Shown: positions 28,124 through 35,757 of the stretch, in pieces
How the letters are laid out: every line of letters begins with the position of its first letter
How positions within the stretch are numbered: the first letter of the stretch is position 1
Virus record (IMG/VR): IMGVR_UViG_3300032144_000024
Span: 1-43,673 of that record
From: a virus
Length of the DNA: 43,673 nucleotides
Reading direction: 5' to 3' (one strand)
Position numbers and translations under genes: made by a program
The notes under the pieces: model-generated
Databases searched by the model: none
What the model was told of the DNA's origin: nothing
The model's input: only the letters and a program-made list of their open reading frames with translations

Positions 28124-28600
28124 TTAACCAGCGATAAAATCATATTTACTGCCGCAGTCCGTGCGCACACGTGAGACATATTTGAACGTTGCCGCGATAT
28201 CATCTTCCGTTAATTTTGCCCGATACCTAGCAGAAAGTCTACCAGAAAGGTAAGCCAAAGCCGTACTAGAACCCGTTCCTACAGCCCAAAATGGTTCTTT
28301 CTTAGGTCTTTTCCAGGCTTTACGGCAATCCAGTACAATAATTCGGCCTTCTTTAAGAATGAGTCCCTCGACAGTATTGTCAGCATCACCCGCACAAACT
28401 TTAGCAATTATTTTGGGGTCTGTCTCCCCCGAAGAGACAAGGTCAATTGCTTTAATTATTGCTTGAAAATCTCCAGCAAATCCTGCAACAAGTACATCGT
28501 TGGAAACTACTTTTCTAAGTGGAGGACAAGCCTCTCCGCCGGAATCCGTAATTTTACGGTCCCCGTAAATTCCATAAGTAGTTCCCAATATGAGAGTCAA
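28124..28600 (-). CDS. Proteasome/HslV-like Ntn hydrolase
   Basis: A 158-residue protein that starts at a TTG next to the upstream stop. Met removal would expose Thr2 (TLILGTTYGIYGDRKIT), the possible N-terminal nucleophile; GDRK and PLRKVV match the Asp17/Lys33 region of proteasome beta subunits, and FWAVGTGSSTALAYL matches the conserved GSG segment. Phage proteins of this kind are known but not well studied. It may process or degrade proteins in infection or be structural. No partner ATPase is seen in this window. Confidence 0.75.
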   Translation of the reverse strand: MTLILGTTYGIYGDRKITDSGGEACPPLRKVVSNDVLVAGFAGDFQAIIKAIDLVSSGETDPKIIAKVCAGDADNTVEGLILKEGRIIVLDCRKAWKRPKKEPFWAVGTGSSTALAYLSGRLSARYRAKLTEDDIAATFKYVSRVRTDCGSKYDFIAG

Positions 28601-28807
28601 TTATTTAAAATTCCTACGTTTAATGGCCTCAAGCCATTCAGTGTCTTCTCGATTACGTAATCCACTATAGTAGTACTGATCCCGGTAAATGACAAATTTA
28701 CCCTGGCAGCAATTATCAATAAATTGGCCTAATCTCTCATCCGGGTGCTTTTTCCAGGCTTCCCGTAGAACTTCAATTATTTCGTCAATTCGGGCTGGAT
28801 CGCGCAT
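28601..28807 (-). CDS. Conserved small phage protein (68 aa)
   Basis: I choose ATG 28805-28807 because AGGA lies 7 bases upstream. The sequence MRDPARIDEIIEVLREAWKK followed by LGQFIDNC matches a small phage family I recall, of unknown function. Its stop directly abuts the TTG of the Ntn hydrolase. Confidence 0.65.
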   Translation of the reverse strand: MRDPARIDEIIEVLREAWKKHPDERLGQFIDNCCQGKFVIYRDQYYYSGLRNREDTEWLEAIKRRNFK

Positions 28808-28834
28808 AGAAATTCCTAGTTTTCTCAATTATGT

Positions 28835-29023
28835 TTATTTAGATGTTTCTCTATAAAGAAACATCAATCGTTGCTGCTCACACGCCTCAAAAATAGCCTC
28901 TGGATAAACAGAATGTGACACAACAAATTTAGCTAGACGCTTCACACCATCCAGATTGCCAATGTTAAGGGCATATTGGATTTTACGGACTGAGACGATA
29001 CGGTTTTCGTCAATGTAGTTCAT
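28835..29023 (-). CDS. Small hypothetical protein (62 aa)
   Basis: ATG overlaps the upstream stop (ATGA). The start MNYIDENRIVSVRKIQYAL and the following LDGVKRLAKFV look like a small helical domain. Function unknown. Confidence 0.55.
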   Translation of the reverse strand: MNYIDENRIVSVRKIQYALNIGNLDGVKRLAKFVVSHSVYPEAIFEACEQQRLMFLYRETSK

Positions 29024-29427
29024 TTACCTTCATACCTCCCACCAGGACCATACATTTGATCATGCATCTTCTCAACCATCTCTCGAGTAATATAGTCCCG
29101 TCGACCAGTGCATGTCAGCTGTCCGTAAGCCCAACTGATTCGCTGTTCGCGTAACATTGCGGCCTTCTCGTCAGGCGTCATCCGCTGAACAGCCTCTTTG
29201 GCCTGACGGAGAAGATCGTTTAGGTGTTCGTTATTGGAAAATGGTGGTTGAAAGGGTTTCATTTTTAAACCAACGGTATAGGGTGTAAAATATGCAGACA
29301 TTGTCCTATTATTTTCGTCCCACCACAACCAACGTACCCTAGGGGACTCAGCTCTATGCCTAGTCTTTTGACGATCGCAAATTGGAATACAGGGAATCCA
29401 AGATTCGTTACTATAGTGACTTTTCAT
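29020..29427 (-). CDS. Hypothetical phage protein (135 aa)
   Basis: ATG 29425-29427 overlaps the stop of the interrupted gene upstream. The first half is basic and Cys/Trp-containing; the second half (MKPFQPPFSNNEHLNDLL, MTPDEKAAMLREQRISWAYG) matches small phage proteins of unknown function. A later Met near residue 50 could be the true start. Confidence 0.55.
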   Translation of the reverse strand: MKSHYSNESWIPCIPICDRQKTRHRAESPRVRWLWWDENNRTMSAYFTPYTVGLKMKPFQPPFSNNEHLNDLLRQAKEAVQRMTPDEKAAMLREQRISWAYGQLTCTGRRDYITREMVEKMHDQMYGPGGRYEGK

Positions 29428-29633
29428 AACTGACAACTAACAAAGAACGCTAGTTTTGCGGCTGGGTGTGTATCTTTACAAGCAGGTGCTGACATCAAGT
29501 GATTTCGCTCCCAGAGAAAAACATATCAAGGAATCTTTGTGCAGGGAATGTGTCCGTTGCCAGCAGTCCAGTCGCGCAAAGGGTAAGTAGGATGGAATTG
29601 TTCACCGATTAGTAAGACGTCGTCATTCCCCAT
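29424..29633 (-). pseudogene. Small gene interrupted by in-frame TGA
   Basis: ATG 29631-29633 overlaps the upstream stop (TGATG). Thirty-five codons (MGNDDVLLIGEQFHPTYPLR, later GHIPCTKIP) lead to TGA at 29526-29528. The frame continues YVFLWERNHLMSAPACKDTH to a TGA at 29424 that overlaps the next ATG. Both ends are coupled to neighbours, so a single change (TGG to TGA) in a gene of about 69 codons is likely. Confidence 0.6.
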
Positions 29634-30046
29634 CACTTATTAATCCACTTGATTGTCAAACTAACGATCTTCTTCTGCAAATCAGCCAAGCAGCACATGG
29701 CGTTGAATCCTTGCTGCTTTCCGCACTGTTCTGCAATGTGCATAAGATCATGGATGATATTGTTGGGGCAGCGATTATCCATCAAGACGACTTGGTAAAA
29801 CTCTCCACCTTCGCATTGAGACAGCAACTCTTCTAGTTTTTCCTGAGTGCACTTATCTTCCGTAGAATTTTTAGCGTCTTCAAAAATTGACAGCGCTTCT
29901 TCTCCTACAACAGTATTAAATTCACCTAGATCACTGCCGGTCAACTCGCACAATTGCCATACATTTTCTACTCGTTGCATTGGCTTAAGACCAAACTCCT
30001 TTGCCAGAACTATCACACGTCCATCACGGTGTTTTCCAATAATCAT
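29633..30046 (-). CDS. Hypothetical protein (137 aa)
   Basis: A mostly helical acidic protein (RVENVWQLCELTGSDLGEF, TQEKLEELLSQCEG) with five or more Cys. The C-terminus (FNAMCCLADLQKKIVSLTI) is amphipathic. No family recognised. Confidence 0.6.
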   Translation of the reverse strand: MIIGKHRDGRVIVLAKEFGLKPMQRVENVWQLCELTGSDLGEFNTVVGEEALSIFEDAKNSTEDKCTQEKLEELLSQCEGGEFYQVVLMDNRCPNNIIHDLMHIAEQCGKQQGFNAMCCLADLQKKIVSLTIKWINK

Positions 30047-30051
30047 CGGTG

Positions 30052-30246
30052 CTAATCTTTAGTAGAAATCTGTTGCAGAATATATCCTGGCCATAATATA
30101 CAAGCAATCAGAACATAGCCGTAGTCAGCCGGCTGCATGTGCTGAACATCTGGGTCTTCAGTCATGTTTCCAAGCATCGTTCCAATGCAACAAACTACTC
30201 CGCCGAGATAAAAGCTAGCACAGATCAACAGGATAGTGGTCAACAT
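30052..30246 (-). CDS. Small membrane protein (64 aa)
   Basis: ATG 30244-30246 overlaps the upstream TAA (TAATG). Hydrophobic segments LTTILLICASFYLGGVVCCI and YVLIACILWPGYIL flank an acidic loop. It is placed just after the endolysin group and could be a lysis membrane protein; not shown. Confidence 0.55.
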   Translation of the reverse strand: MLTTILLICASFYLGGVVCCIGTMLGNMTEDPDVQHMQPADYGYVLIACILWPGYILQQISTKD

Positions 30247-30332
30247 TACGGTCTCTGAAGAAAAACAACTACAATCATGAACAGGCAAAGTGCCATGTTG
30301 CAAAACATCAGTTTAATATCACTTCGGGTCAT
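30246..30332 (-). CDS. Single-helix membrane peptide (28 aa)
   Basis: ATG 30330-30332 begins MTRSDIKLMFCNMALC, continuing into the helix LFMIVVVFL, and TAA overlaps the next ATG. Supported by coupling only. Confidence 0.4.
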   Translation of the reverse strand: MTRSDIKLMFCNMALCLFMIVVVFLQRP

Positions 30333-30344
30333 GCTGGAGCCCTT

Positions 30345-30437
30345 TCAGCCGCGTAATTGCCAGCGAAGAACATCCGATAAACGTTCTTCTGGTGTTGGTA
30401 CAATCCATGTATCACCGTATTCGTCAACTTCAATCAT
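30345..30437 (-). CDS. Very small acidic protein (30 aa)
   Basis: ATG 30435-30437 overlaps the endolysin stop. The sequence MIEVDEYGDTWIVPTPEERL and a basic tail looks protein-like. Function unknown. Confidence 0.4.
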   Translation of the reverse strand: MIEVDEYGDTWIVPTPEERLSDVLRWQLRG

Positions 30438-31081
30438 CGGTCCGCCAATTGGTCAAGATTCACAGTATTAACCGGGAAGAAAAACTCCCCATGATTCCCA
30501 GTCAAGTTGGCAGGTCGAACGAAGTAACGTTCAGGTCTTTCGTGGCGCCGTCCCACTCGAATTGAATTCTTAACATTTCCGTCTACGCCGAAACTAATCT
30601 TGTTCGGCTTATCCCAAGCTGATACAATCCTGCCGTGGCCTTTTCGATCTTCGCCCTTGACCTTTGGGTACAAGAACACTTCGACGTCAGATGGCAAGGG
30701 ATCTTCAACAATCAGGTTGTTACGCTTCGCCCAATCAATAATAGCCCAAGCCGACACGTGGTACTTAGGCCATTCAACATCACACTTGCGCATGATGTGA
30801 CTAACAAGGGCACAGCACCAAGGATACCCTTTTTTCTGCATGTCTACAGGCTCAAACAACTTATCCACAAATTCACTATCGTTTCGGCCCGTCTTTTCAA
30901 AAACGATATTTGAGGCATGGTATCCGAGAGACAGTCTCTGAACAGCTTGACGCCTAGGATCTAGTGTAGTGATGCCTCGCCACCACTTAGTCTTAGGCCC
31001 CGTTATTCCATCTACGACTAGAGGCTGACCAGTCCAATCAATACCTCCGGTTTGAATGGCCTTAATTTCATCTTTTGTCAT
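30434..31081 (-). CDS. Endolysin with CHAP-like domain
   Basis: A 215-residue protein. The N-terminus (IQTGGIDWTGQPLVVDGITG) resembles a peptidoglycan-binding motif. The catalytic part has the Cys of GYPWCCALVSHIM near residue 88 and a later His in KGHGRIVSAWD, the Cys/His pair expected of CHAP amidase/endopeptidases. It would cut peptidoglycan at lysis. There is no signal peptide, so release would need a holin. It is coupled to small genes on both sides. Confidence 0.75.
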   Translation of the reverse strand: MTKDEIKAIQTGGIDWTGQPLVVDGITGPKTKWWRGITTLDPRRQAVQRLSLGYHASNIVFEKTGRNDSEFVDKLFEPVDMQKKGYPWCCALVSHIMRKCDVEWPKYHVSAWAIIDWAKRNNLIVEDPLPSDVEVFLYPKVKGEDRKGHGRIVSAWDKPNKISFGVDGNVKNSIRVGRRHERPERYFVRPANLTGNHGEFFFPVNTVNLDQLADR

Positions 31082-31302
31082 TTAGCCCTCTTGGTCTGCT
31101 CAAGTGACTTCAGAGCAGCTCGTTGCTGATACTTTAACCGTAACGTAGAAAAAGGCGGATCTTTGGTCGGTGTTCTAGTGTTAATATACTCCCCGCACTC
31201 AACAACAGAATGCCAAGCGCCAGAATTACTGTAACCGACTGATCGGTTGGTAAATTTACAATTAGGTATGTATGCCGTAATCATTATTCTATCTTCTATC
31301 AT
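31078..31302 (-). CDS. Small basic protein (74 aa)
   Basis: I start at ATG 31300-31302 (MIEDRIMITAYIPNCKF). The C-terminus is strongly basic (RLKYQQRAALKSLEQTKRAK). It lies between the tail-tip gene and the endolysin. Function unknown. Confidence 0.5.
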   Translation of the reverse strand: MIEDRIMITAYIPNCKFTNRSVGYSNSGAWHSVVECGEYINTRTPTKDPPFSTLRLKYQQRAALKSLEQTKRAK

Positions 31303-31322
31303 GTTTGCTTCACGGCGCAAGG

Positions 31323-34300
31323 CTAAAACACAGGATTTCTTGTCTTTTGGTAAAGAGTGCGCATAAATTCAGCACTTTTCGGTTTATTGTAAATCCTAAA
31401 GTCATCGCCCCGCCCATTCATTGCAAATACTCGCAGGCCATCAAAAGAATCAAATGCTGGAACGTCAAGAGCAATACCATCCTGTTCGCCGTTGATGTAA
31501 ATTCTTAACACTTCCGTACTTTCATCGTAAACCACTCCTACATGGGTCCACTCACTTAGGGCTGTGCTAGAGTTGGTTGCAACCTCCACAGCGTCATGAA
31601 GAATTTGTAGCTCCTGTGTAGCGTTTACGAACCTGACCACGAATGTTGTTAATGCTGTATCGGATCGACATATTTCGCTAATATATGAGTCAAGATTGAC
31701 CCAAGCTGCAACAGTGTAAGACACTAACGTGTTGCCACTAAAATCTCCGTAGAGCAGATAGCTATTGGAATCTGGTCCTTCATAGACATTTTGTCTATCA
31801 ATATCAAATACAGCAGTTGGACTACCAACTTCCTCAAAGTCAACTTCGTAAGGACTGCGGTCAAAGAATTGAAGAATAGGAGGAAACCCAGAATACGCAT
31901 TGAACTGTAGCCAGAGCTTTATTGCATCATTAAAATAGAACCCTTCGGTATAGTTAGTCGCCAGTACTGAATATACGCCGCGGTTTTTATACTGAACCTC
32001 TTTGACATGAAATGCTGATTTCAAGCTGATTTGATCACGAACCAGCATGTACTTTGGGTAAATTCCTGCGTCGGTATCAATCACTAATGTGCCGGAAGGG
32101 GCACCATCCAGAATCAATCCGTGTTTAGTGGAGTCACTTACAACTGGAATTGACTGCACTGTACCGTCAACATCTTGAATAAATAATGTATAGGATTGAC
32201 TTGGACTTACCGTGACTTCTTGGCTGGCGTAAACAGTTAACCCATCGATACGGACAATCTCGCCATCTTGAACTTCAGAGGCTGTCGTATTGGCAACTAA
32301 GACCTTATCTTTAACAATACTTAGTGCTGCTTCATCGCAAGAATCAAATTCTGTCACCACATTCTGGTACAAAAGTCGATTAGCTGCTCTCCAAGCATGC
32401 ATGGCCGCTTTAATCTTAGTCCTTACACCAGCTACTCTGATTTTCTGGGGGTTGCGAGGAATAGCGATTGCGATTGGCGCAATATAGTTTTTTAGTTGAT
32501 TGTCCAGATTATCAGAGTACTCAATCTCAACTCCGTCATAGTCTTCCTCAGTGCCGAACGCTACGTTATAGGTTTGAGTGCTGCCTCCTGGAGAGGCTAC
32601 TATATTCCGATGGTTAAAAATCAAACTGGCATCTTCTTTGCTAACGTCAGCTGACGCCTTGATTACGTTGCCCTGGCGATAGAATGTCACAAAACAAGAC
32701 TCACCAATTGCAGTCAAGATGTCTTCAAACGAAGATTGCTCACTATCAAAAGTGTGGTGGAATTCGGTTGACTCATTATCACCAAAGGCTTGGAACACAT
32801 CGCTGAAGGCTTGCACAATACCTTCAAAATCAATTTGATCGTCTGGAATAACGCCACTGATTGCATATGACTTCATCACGTGGAATGCAGCATCAAGACC
32901 TCGAGTTGTTGCTGCTGTTCCGCTGCCACCGAACGAACTTCCATCCCAAAAGGGGATTACTCTTGTAGCTATCATGTTCAGATTCTTCTCAAACTCCCGC
33001 TGAGGAGCGAACTTAACCTGAGTTGTCTTCGCATGAACTAAAGTCACGTCACCAAGGGATGTAAGTGGATCTGTGAAGGGATAATACTTAGGGGTAGAGA
33101 CACTGTAGCAATGAGTCCATTTGATGTCGTCTGCGTATTGAAAACTGTGGGGTCTAACAACTTGACTTTCAATCACCATGCCGGTTTCAGCCCAGTTATT
33201 GGGATTACGATCATTACTGTTATTTAAGTCAGCTGCAGAATGAGGTACAGTTCTCCAGTACTGCCACAAATTACGGTAAGCACTGATTAAAAACCTGCCT
33301 GTGAAAGAAGGTGTTATTTTAATAGTCTTGCCAATAAAATCTCTATTGGTAGATGACCCATGAAGGACTACTCCTTCGGCTTCACCAAAAAGTTCTTTAG
33401 TCCCAATTGCCGCCCCGTTTTCGTCGGCCGGCGTCACTTCAATAATTATCTCTACCCCTCCAACAGCAGCTGGATTAGTAGCTATATTAGCTACGCCGTA
33501 GGCACGTTGCCTCTTACCATCATCGATCCATAGACCCTTATCTGCAATGAAATTAACATGGATTTCTTCCATGTTAGGGTCATTGCAGAAAAATGGTCCT
33601 AACCTATAGTTAAGAACATATATGACACACATTCTGTTCGCAATTTGGCCAGCATCTACAGGGAAGTCACCAGTTCCCCCAGACGGGTTAAATAAGACGA
33701 TTCTATCCCACTCGGCATCCTTAGAAGAAGGAACAGTGATTGTGTATTCAACTTCTACATCGTCTGTTACATTTACTGCGGTGACTTCATAATAATCATC
33801 ATCTGGTGTCTCTGGCATCAGTTCCAAATCAGGTATATTAGCATCTCCTCCTGAACCCATCTCAAGGGCTATTCGATCTACGCTGACAGCACCACGATCG
33901 GTTAACGTGCCTCCGTCATTACCTTGCCACCGTAATCCAAACTTATCTCCTACATTTAAACGATCAGTAAGGTACTGCGCTTCATCTAGGTTGGCTCTTT
34001 CGTCATTACTAATATCAAATGTAATTTTTCCTATACCTGTAGAAACGTATTCAAAAACAGGAGCAAACGGCGGAAACAAGTCATCATCAGGGTGAACAAC
34101 TGCCTCGTCATCATCTCCCCAAATAACTGTGTTATTAGGAGCAAGCAGCTGTTCTCCAGTTACTTCCCTTACCGGAACCACTGTTAGTAATGGGTCATCA
34201 ATTGCAGGGCCGACTTGCAATTGTGGCGTGTCTTCTACAGGAACCGTGAAAGGGGCATAGACAGCTAAAGACAGACCAGGAATCTGTGCTACCGGTGTAC

Positions 34301-34889
34301 TTCCTTCGAAAATCTCCTCTTCTTCTACAGAATACTCTCCACGACCAATAACAGCTGCAATGGTCTCAGACTGAAGATTGTTTTCGTAGCTAATGTATGG
34401 GTACTGAATCAAGTCTGGAGTACATTTAACACGTCCGTAGATATCCGGAATACGCTGTAGGACTCGAGCTGTGTTTTTACGCTGTCCGGGCTGGTTGTTT
34501 GGTGAACCACTCGGTATTTTCCTATTAGTTACTTTCTCGTCAGGTGTGTCAAGAACTTTCTTGATAATACTAGTAACAAGAAACATCCCCACGTACACTG
34601 CAGCTTGTACAGCTAATGCTTGGGCAGCTGGCCAGATTACTACGTAAACGTGGCCACGAACTTTTTCTAGAGCTCCCTCGGCTTCTTTCGTAAGCGGAAC
34701 TAGAGGAGTAATATCATGATCTTTAGTGATGAATTCATGATAAATTTTAGCAGTAGGGGGAAAGCTAGGGTATCTAGGTTTTACTACAGATAACAAAAAC
34801 TCAGGAACACTTGAAAAAGTATCAAATCTTTCCCAAGTGTCCCGCTGCAGCGGATTTTCCGCCAAAATAATTGTTAAGTTTTTATTCAC
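31323..34889 (-). CDS. Tail-tip / host-specificity protein (lambda J-like) with LamG end
   Basis: An 1188-residue protein. A hydrophobic stretch near 85-120 (AAQALAVQAAVYVGMFLVTS) precedes a segment RIPDIYGRVKCTPDLI that matches the conserved entry of phage tail-tip J proteins. The middle has tail-hub and fibronectin-like strands (for example YYEVTAVNVTDDVEVEYTI). From about 980 a LamG/concanavalin-like domain follows (YTVAAWVNLDSY, EWTHVGVVYDE, RIYINGEQDG), which could bind a host sugar or receptor. It ends in TAG. Its place after the NlpC/P60 gene is as in lambda. Confidence 0.85.
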   Translation of the reverse strand: MNKNLTIILAENPLQRDTWERFDTFSSVPEFLLSVVKPRYPSFPPTAKIYHEFITKDHDITPLVPLTKEAEGALEKVRGHVYVVIWPAAQALAVQAAVYVGMFLVTSIIKKVLDTPDEKVTNRKIPSGSPNNQPGQRKNTARVLQRIPDIYGRVKCTPDLIQYPYISYENNLQSETIAAVIGRGEYSVEEEEIFEGSTPVAQIPGLSLAVYAPFTVPVEDTPQLQVGPAIDDPLLTVVPVREVTGEQLLAPNNTVIWGDDDEAVVHPDDDLFPPFAPVFEYVSTGIGKITFDISNDERANLDEAQYLTDRLNVGDKFGLRWQGNDGGTLTDRGAVSVDRIALEMGSGGDANIPDLELMPETPDDDYYEVTAVNVTDDVEVEYTITVPSSKDAEWDRIVLFNPSGGTGDFPVDAGQIANRMCVIYVLNYRLGPFFCNDPNMEEIHVNFIADKGLWIDDGKRQRAYGVANIATNPAAVGGVEIIIEVTPADENGAAIGTKELFGEAEGVVLHGSSTNRDFIGKTIKITPSFTGRFLISAYRNLWQYWRTVPHSAADLNNSNDRNPNNWAETGMVIESQVVRPHSFQYADDIKWTHCYSVSTPKYYPFTDPLTSLGDVTLVHAKTTQVKFAPQREFEKNLNMIATRVIPFWDGSSFGGSGTAATTRGLDAAFHVMKSYAISGVIPDDQIDFEGIVQAFSDVFQAFGDNESTEFHHTFDSEQSSFEDILTAIGESCFVTFYRQGNVIKASADVSKEDASLIFNHRNIVASPGGSTQTYNVAFGTEEDYDGVEIEYSDNLDNQLKNYIAPIAIAIPRNPQKIRVAGVRTKIKAAMHAWRAANRLLYQNVVTEFDSCDEAALSIVKDKVLVANTTASEVQDGEIVRIDGLTVYASQEVTVSPSQSYTLFIQDVDGTVQSIPVVSDSTKHGLILDGAPSGTLVIDTDAGIYPKYMLVRDQISLKSAFHVKEVQYKNRGVYSVLATNYTEGFYFNDAIKLWLQFNAYSGFPPILQFFDRSPYEVDFEEVGSPTAVFDIDRQNVYEGPDSNSYLLYGDFSGNTLVSYTVAAWVNLDSYISEICRSDTALTTFVVRFVNATQELQILHDAVEVATNSSTALSEWTHVGVVYDESTEVLRIYINGEQDGIALDVPAFDSFDGLRVFAMNGRGDDFRIYNKPKSAEFMRTLYQKTRNPVF

Positions 34890-35230
34890 TTGTAGAAATT
34901 AACCTTTGGGTACCCTGTAGTGACTTGGTCTAAAGGCATATAGTATACCCCCTGTTTTGTCAAATGCAGGACCTTTCCTTTATAGTACACGCCGATGTGC
35001 GGCTCAAGCCTAGAGCGCTGTAGGAGTACAATCGAAGGGCTCTCTGGGGCATCTAAAGTAATCAAAGTATTAGCTACTTTCAGAGCCTTTTGATTGTACT
35101 CCTCAGCCCCGTGTTCTGCAGGTGTCTGGTCACCTAGATCAACACCAGTTAAATCCAGCCAAACTTCACGAACAAAATTGAAACAGTTGTAGGTTCTTGT
35201 AAACCTTTTCTCCAAATACTTTTCAATCAT
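34886..35230 (-). CDS. Tail-tip NlpC/P60 protein (lambda K-like)
   Basis: A 114-residue cysteine peptidase-like protein. The catalytic Cys is in YNCFNFVREVWLDLTG, and the His in PHIGVYYKGKVLHLT; a QGVYYMPLDQV strand follows. Tail NlpC/P60 proteins help assemble the tip and open the cell wall. It overlaps both neighbours by four bases. Confidence 0.85.
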   Translation of the reverse strand: MIEKYLEKRFTRTYNCFNFVREVWLDLTGVDLGDQTPAEHGAEEYNQKALKVANTLITLDAPESPSIVLLQRSRLEPHIGVYYKGKVLHLTKQGVYYMPLDQVTTGYPKVNFYK

Positions 35231-35757
35231 ACGAACCCCGCAAGCATAGGAAATCTACCTATGTCGTATAGTTCACCAGTCCGAGTACGGTTGAATTGAG
35301 GAGGTTTTGCTGTAAAGACACACCCTTCTTTACTAAAGGCGAGGGCATTGATTTCTAGCGTAAATGGGCCAAACATAGGGCCGAAGTAAACTGGGTCTCC
35401 GTCTTCAATATTGAACTCGTCAGATCGATACTCCCTATATACTAGTTGAGGTTTTGTCACAAACCCGTTAGCGTCAGCGATTAGTTGAATTTCCGTAGAA
35501 AGAATAGTTCCAACATCACCTAGAGTAATTTCCATCTGTTGGTCTAAACTGCTGGTAGCACCTAGTGTTTTGATTTGCATCGGTAAATATTGGTATATGA
35601 AAGGTCCACTGTCGTCTTCATAATTTACCTTTACCCCGCCTTTCACGTTGCGAGTGAATCGGTAGTCACCGCTAAAGTTAGGATGTGTTATCTCCACACA
35701 CTGTATTGTAATGATAGAAGGAGATGCTGAAATCAAATATTCTGATAATTCACTCAC
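35227..35757 (-). CDS. Minor tail protein (lambda L-like, DUF1833 type)
   Basis: A 176-residue beta-rich protein (SIITIQCVEITHPNFSG, YRFTRNVKGGVKVNY, LDQQMEITLGDVG) that lies between the M-like and K-like genes. Order and pattern fit the DUF1833/L group, which forms the tail hub base. No Fe-S cysteines like lambda L are evident. Confidence 0.75.
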   Translation of the reverse strand: MSELSEYLISASPSIITIQCVEITHPNFSGDYRFTRNVKGGVKVNYEDDSGPFIYQYLPMQIKTLGATSSLDQQMEITLGDVGTILSTEIQLIADANGFVTKPQLVYREYRSDEFNIEDGDPVYFGPMFGPFTLEINALAFSKEGCVFTAKPPQFNRTRTGELYDIGRFPMLAGFV

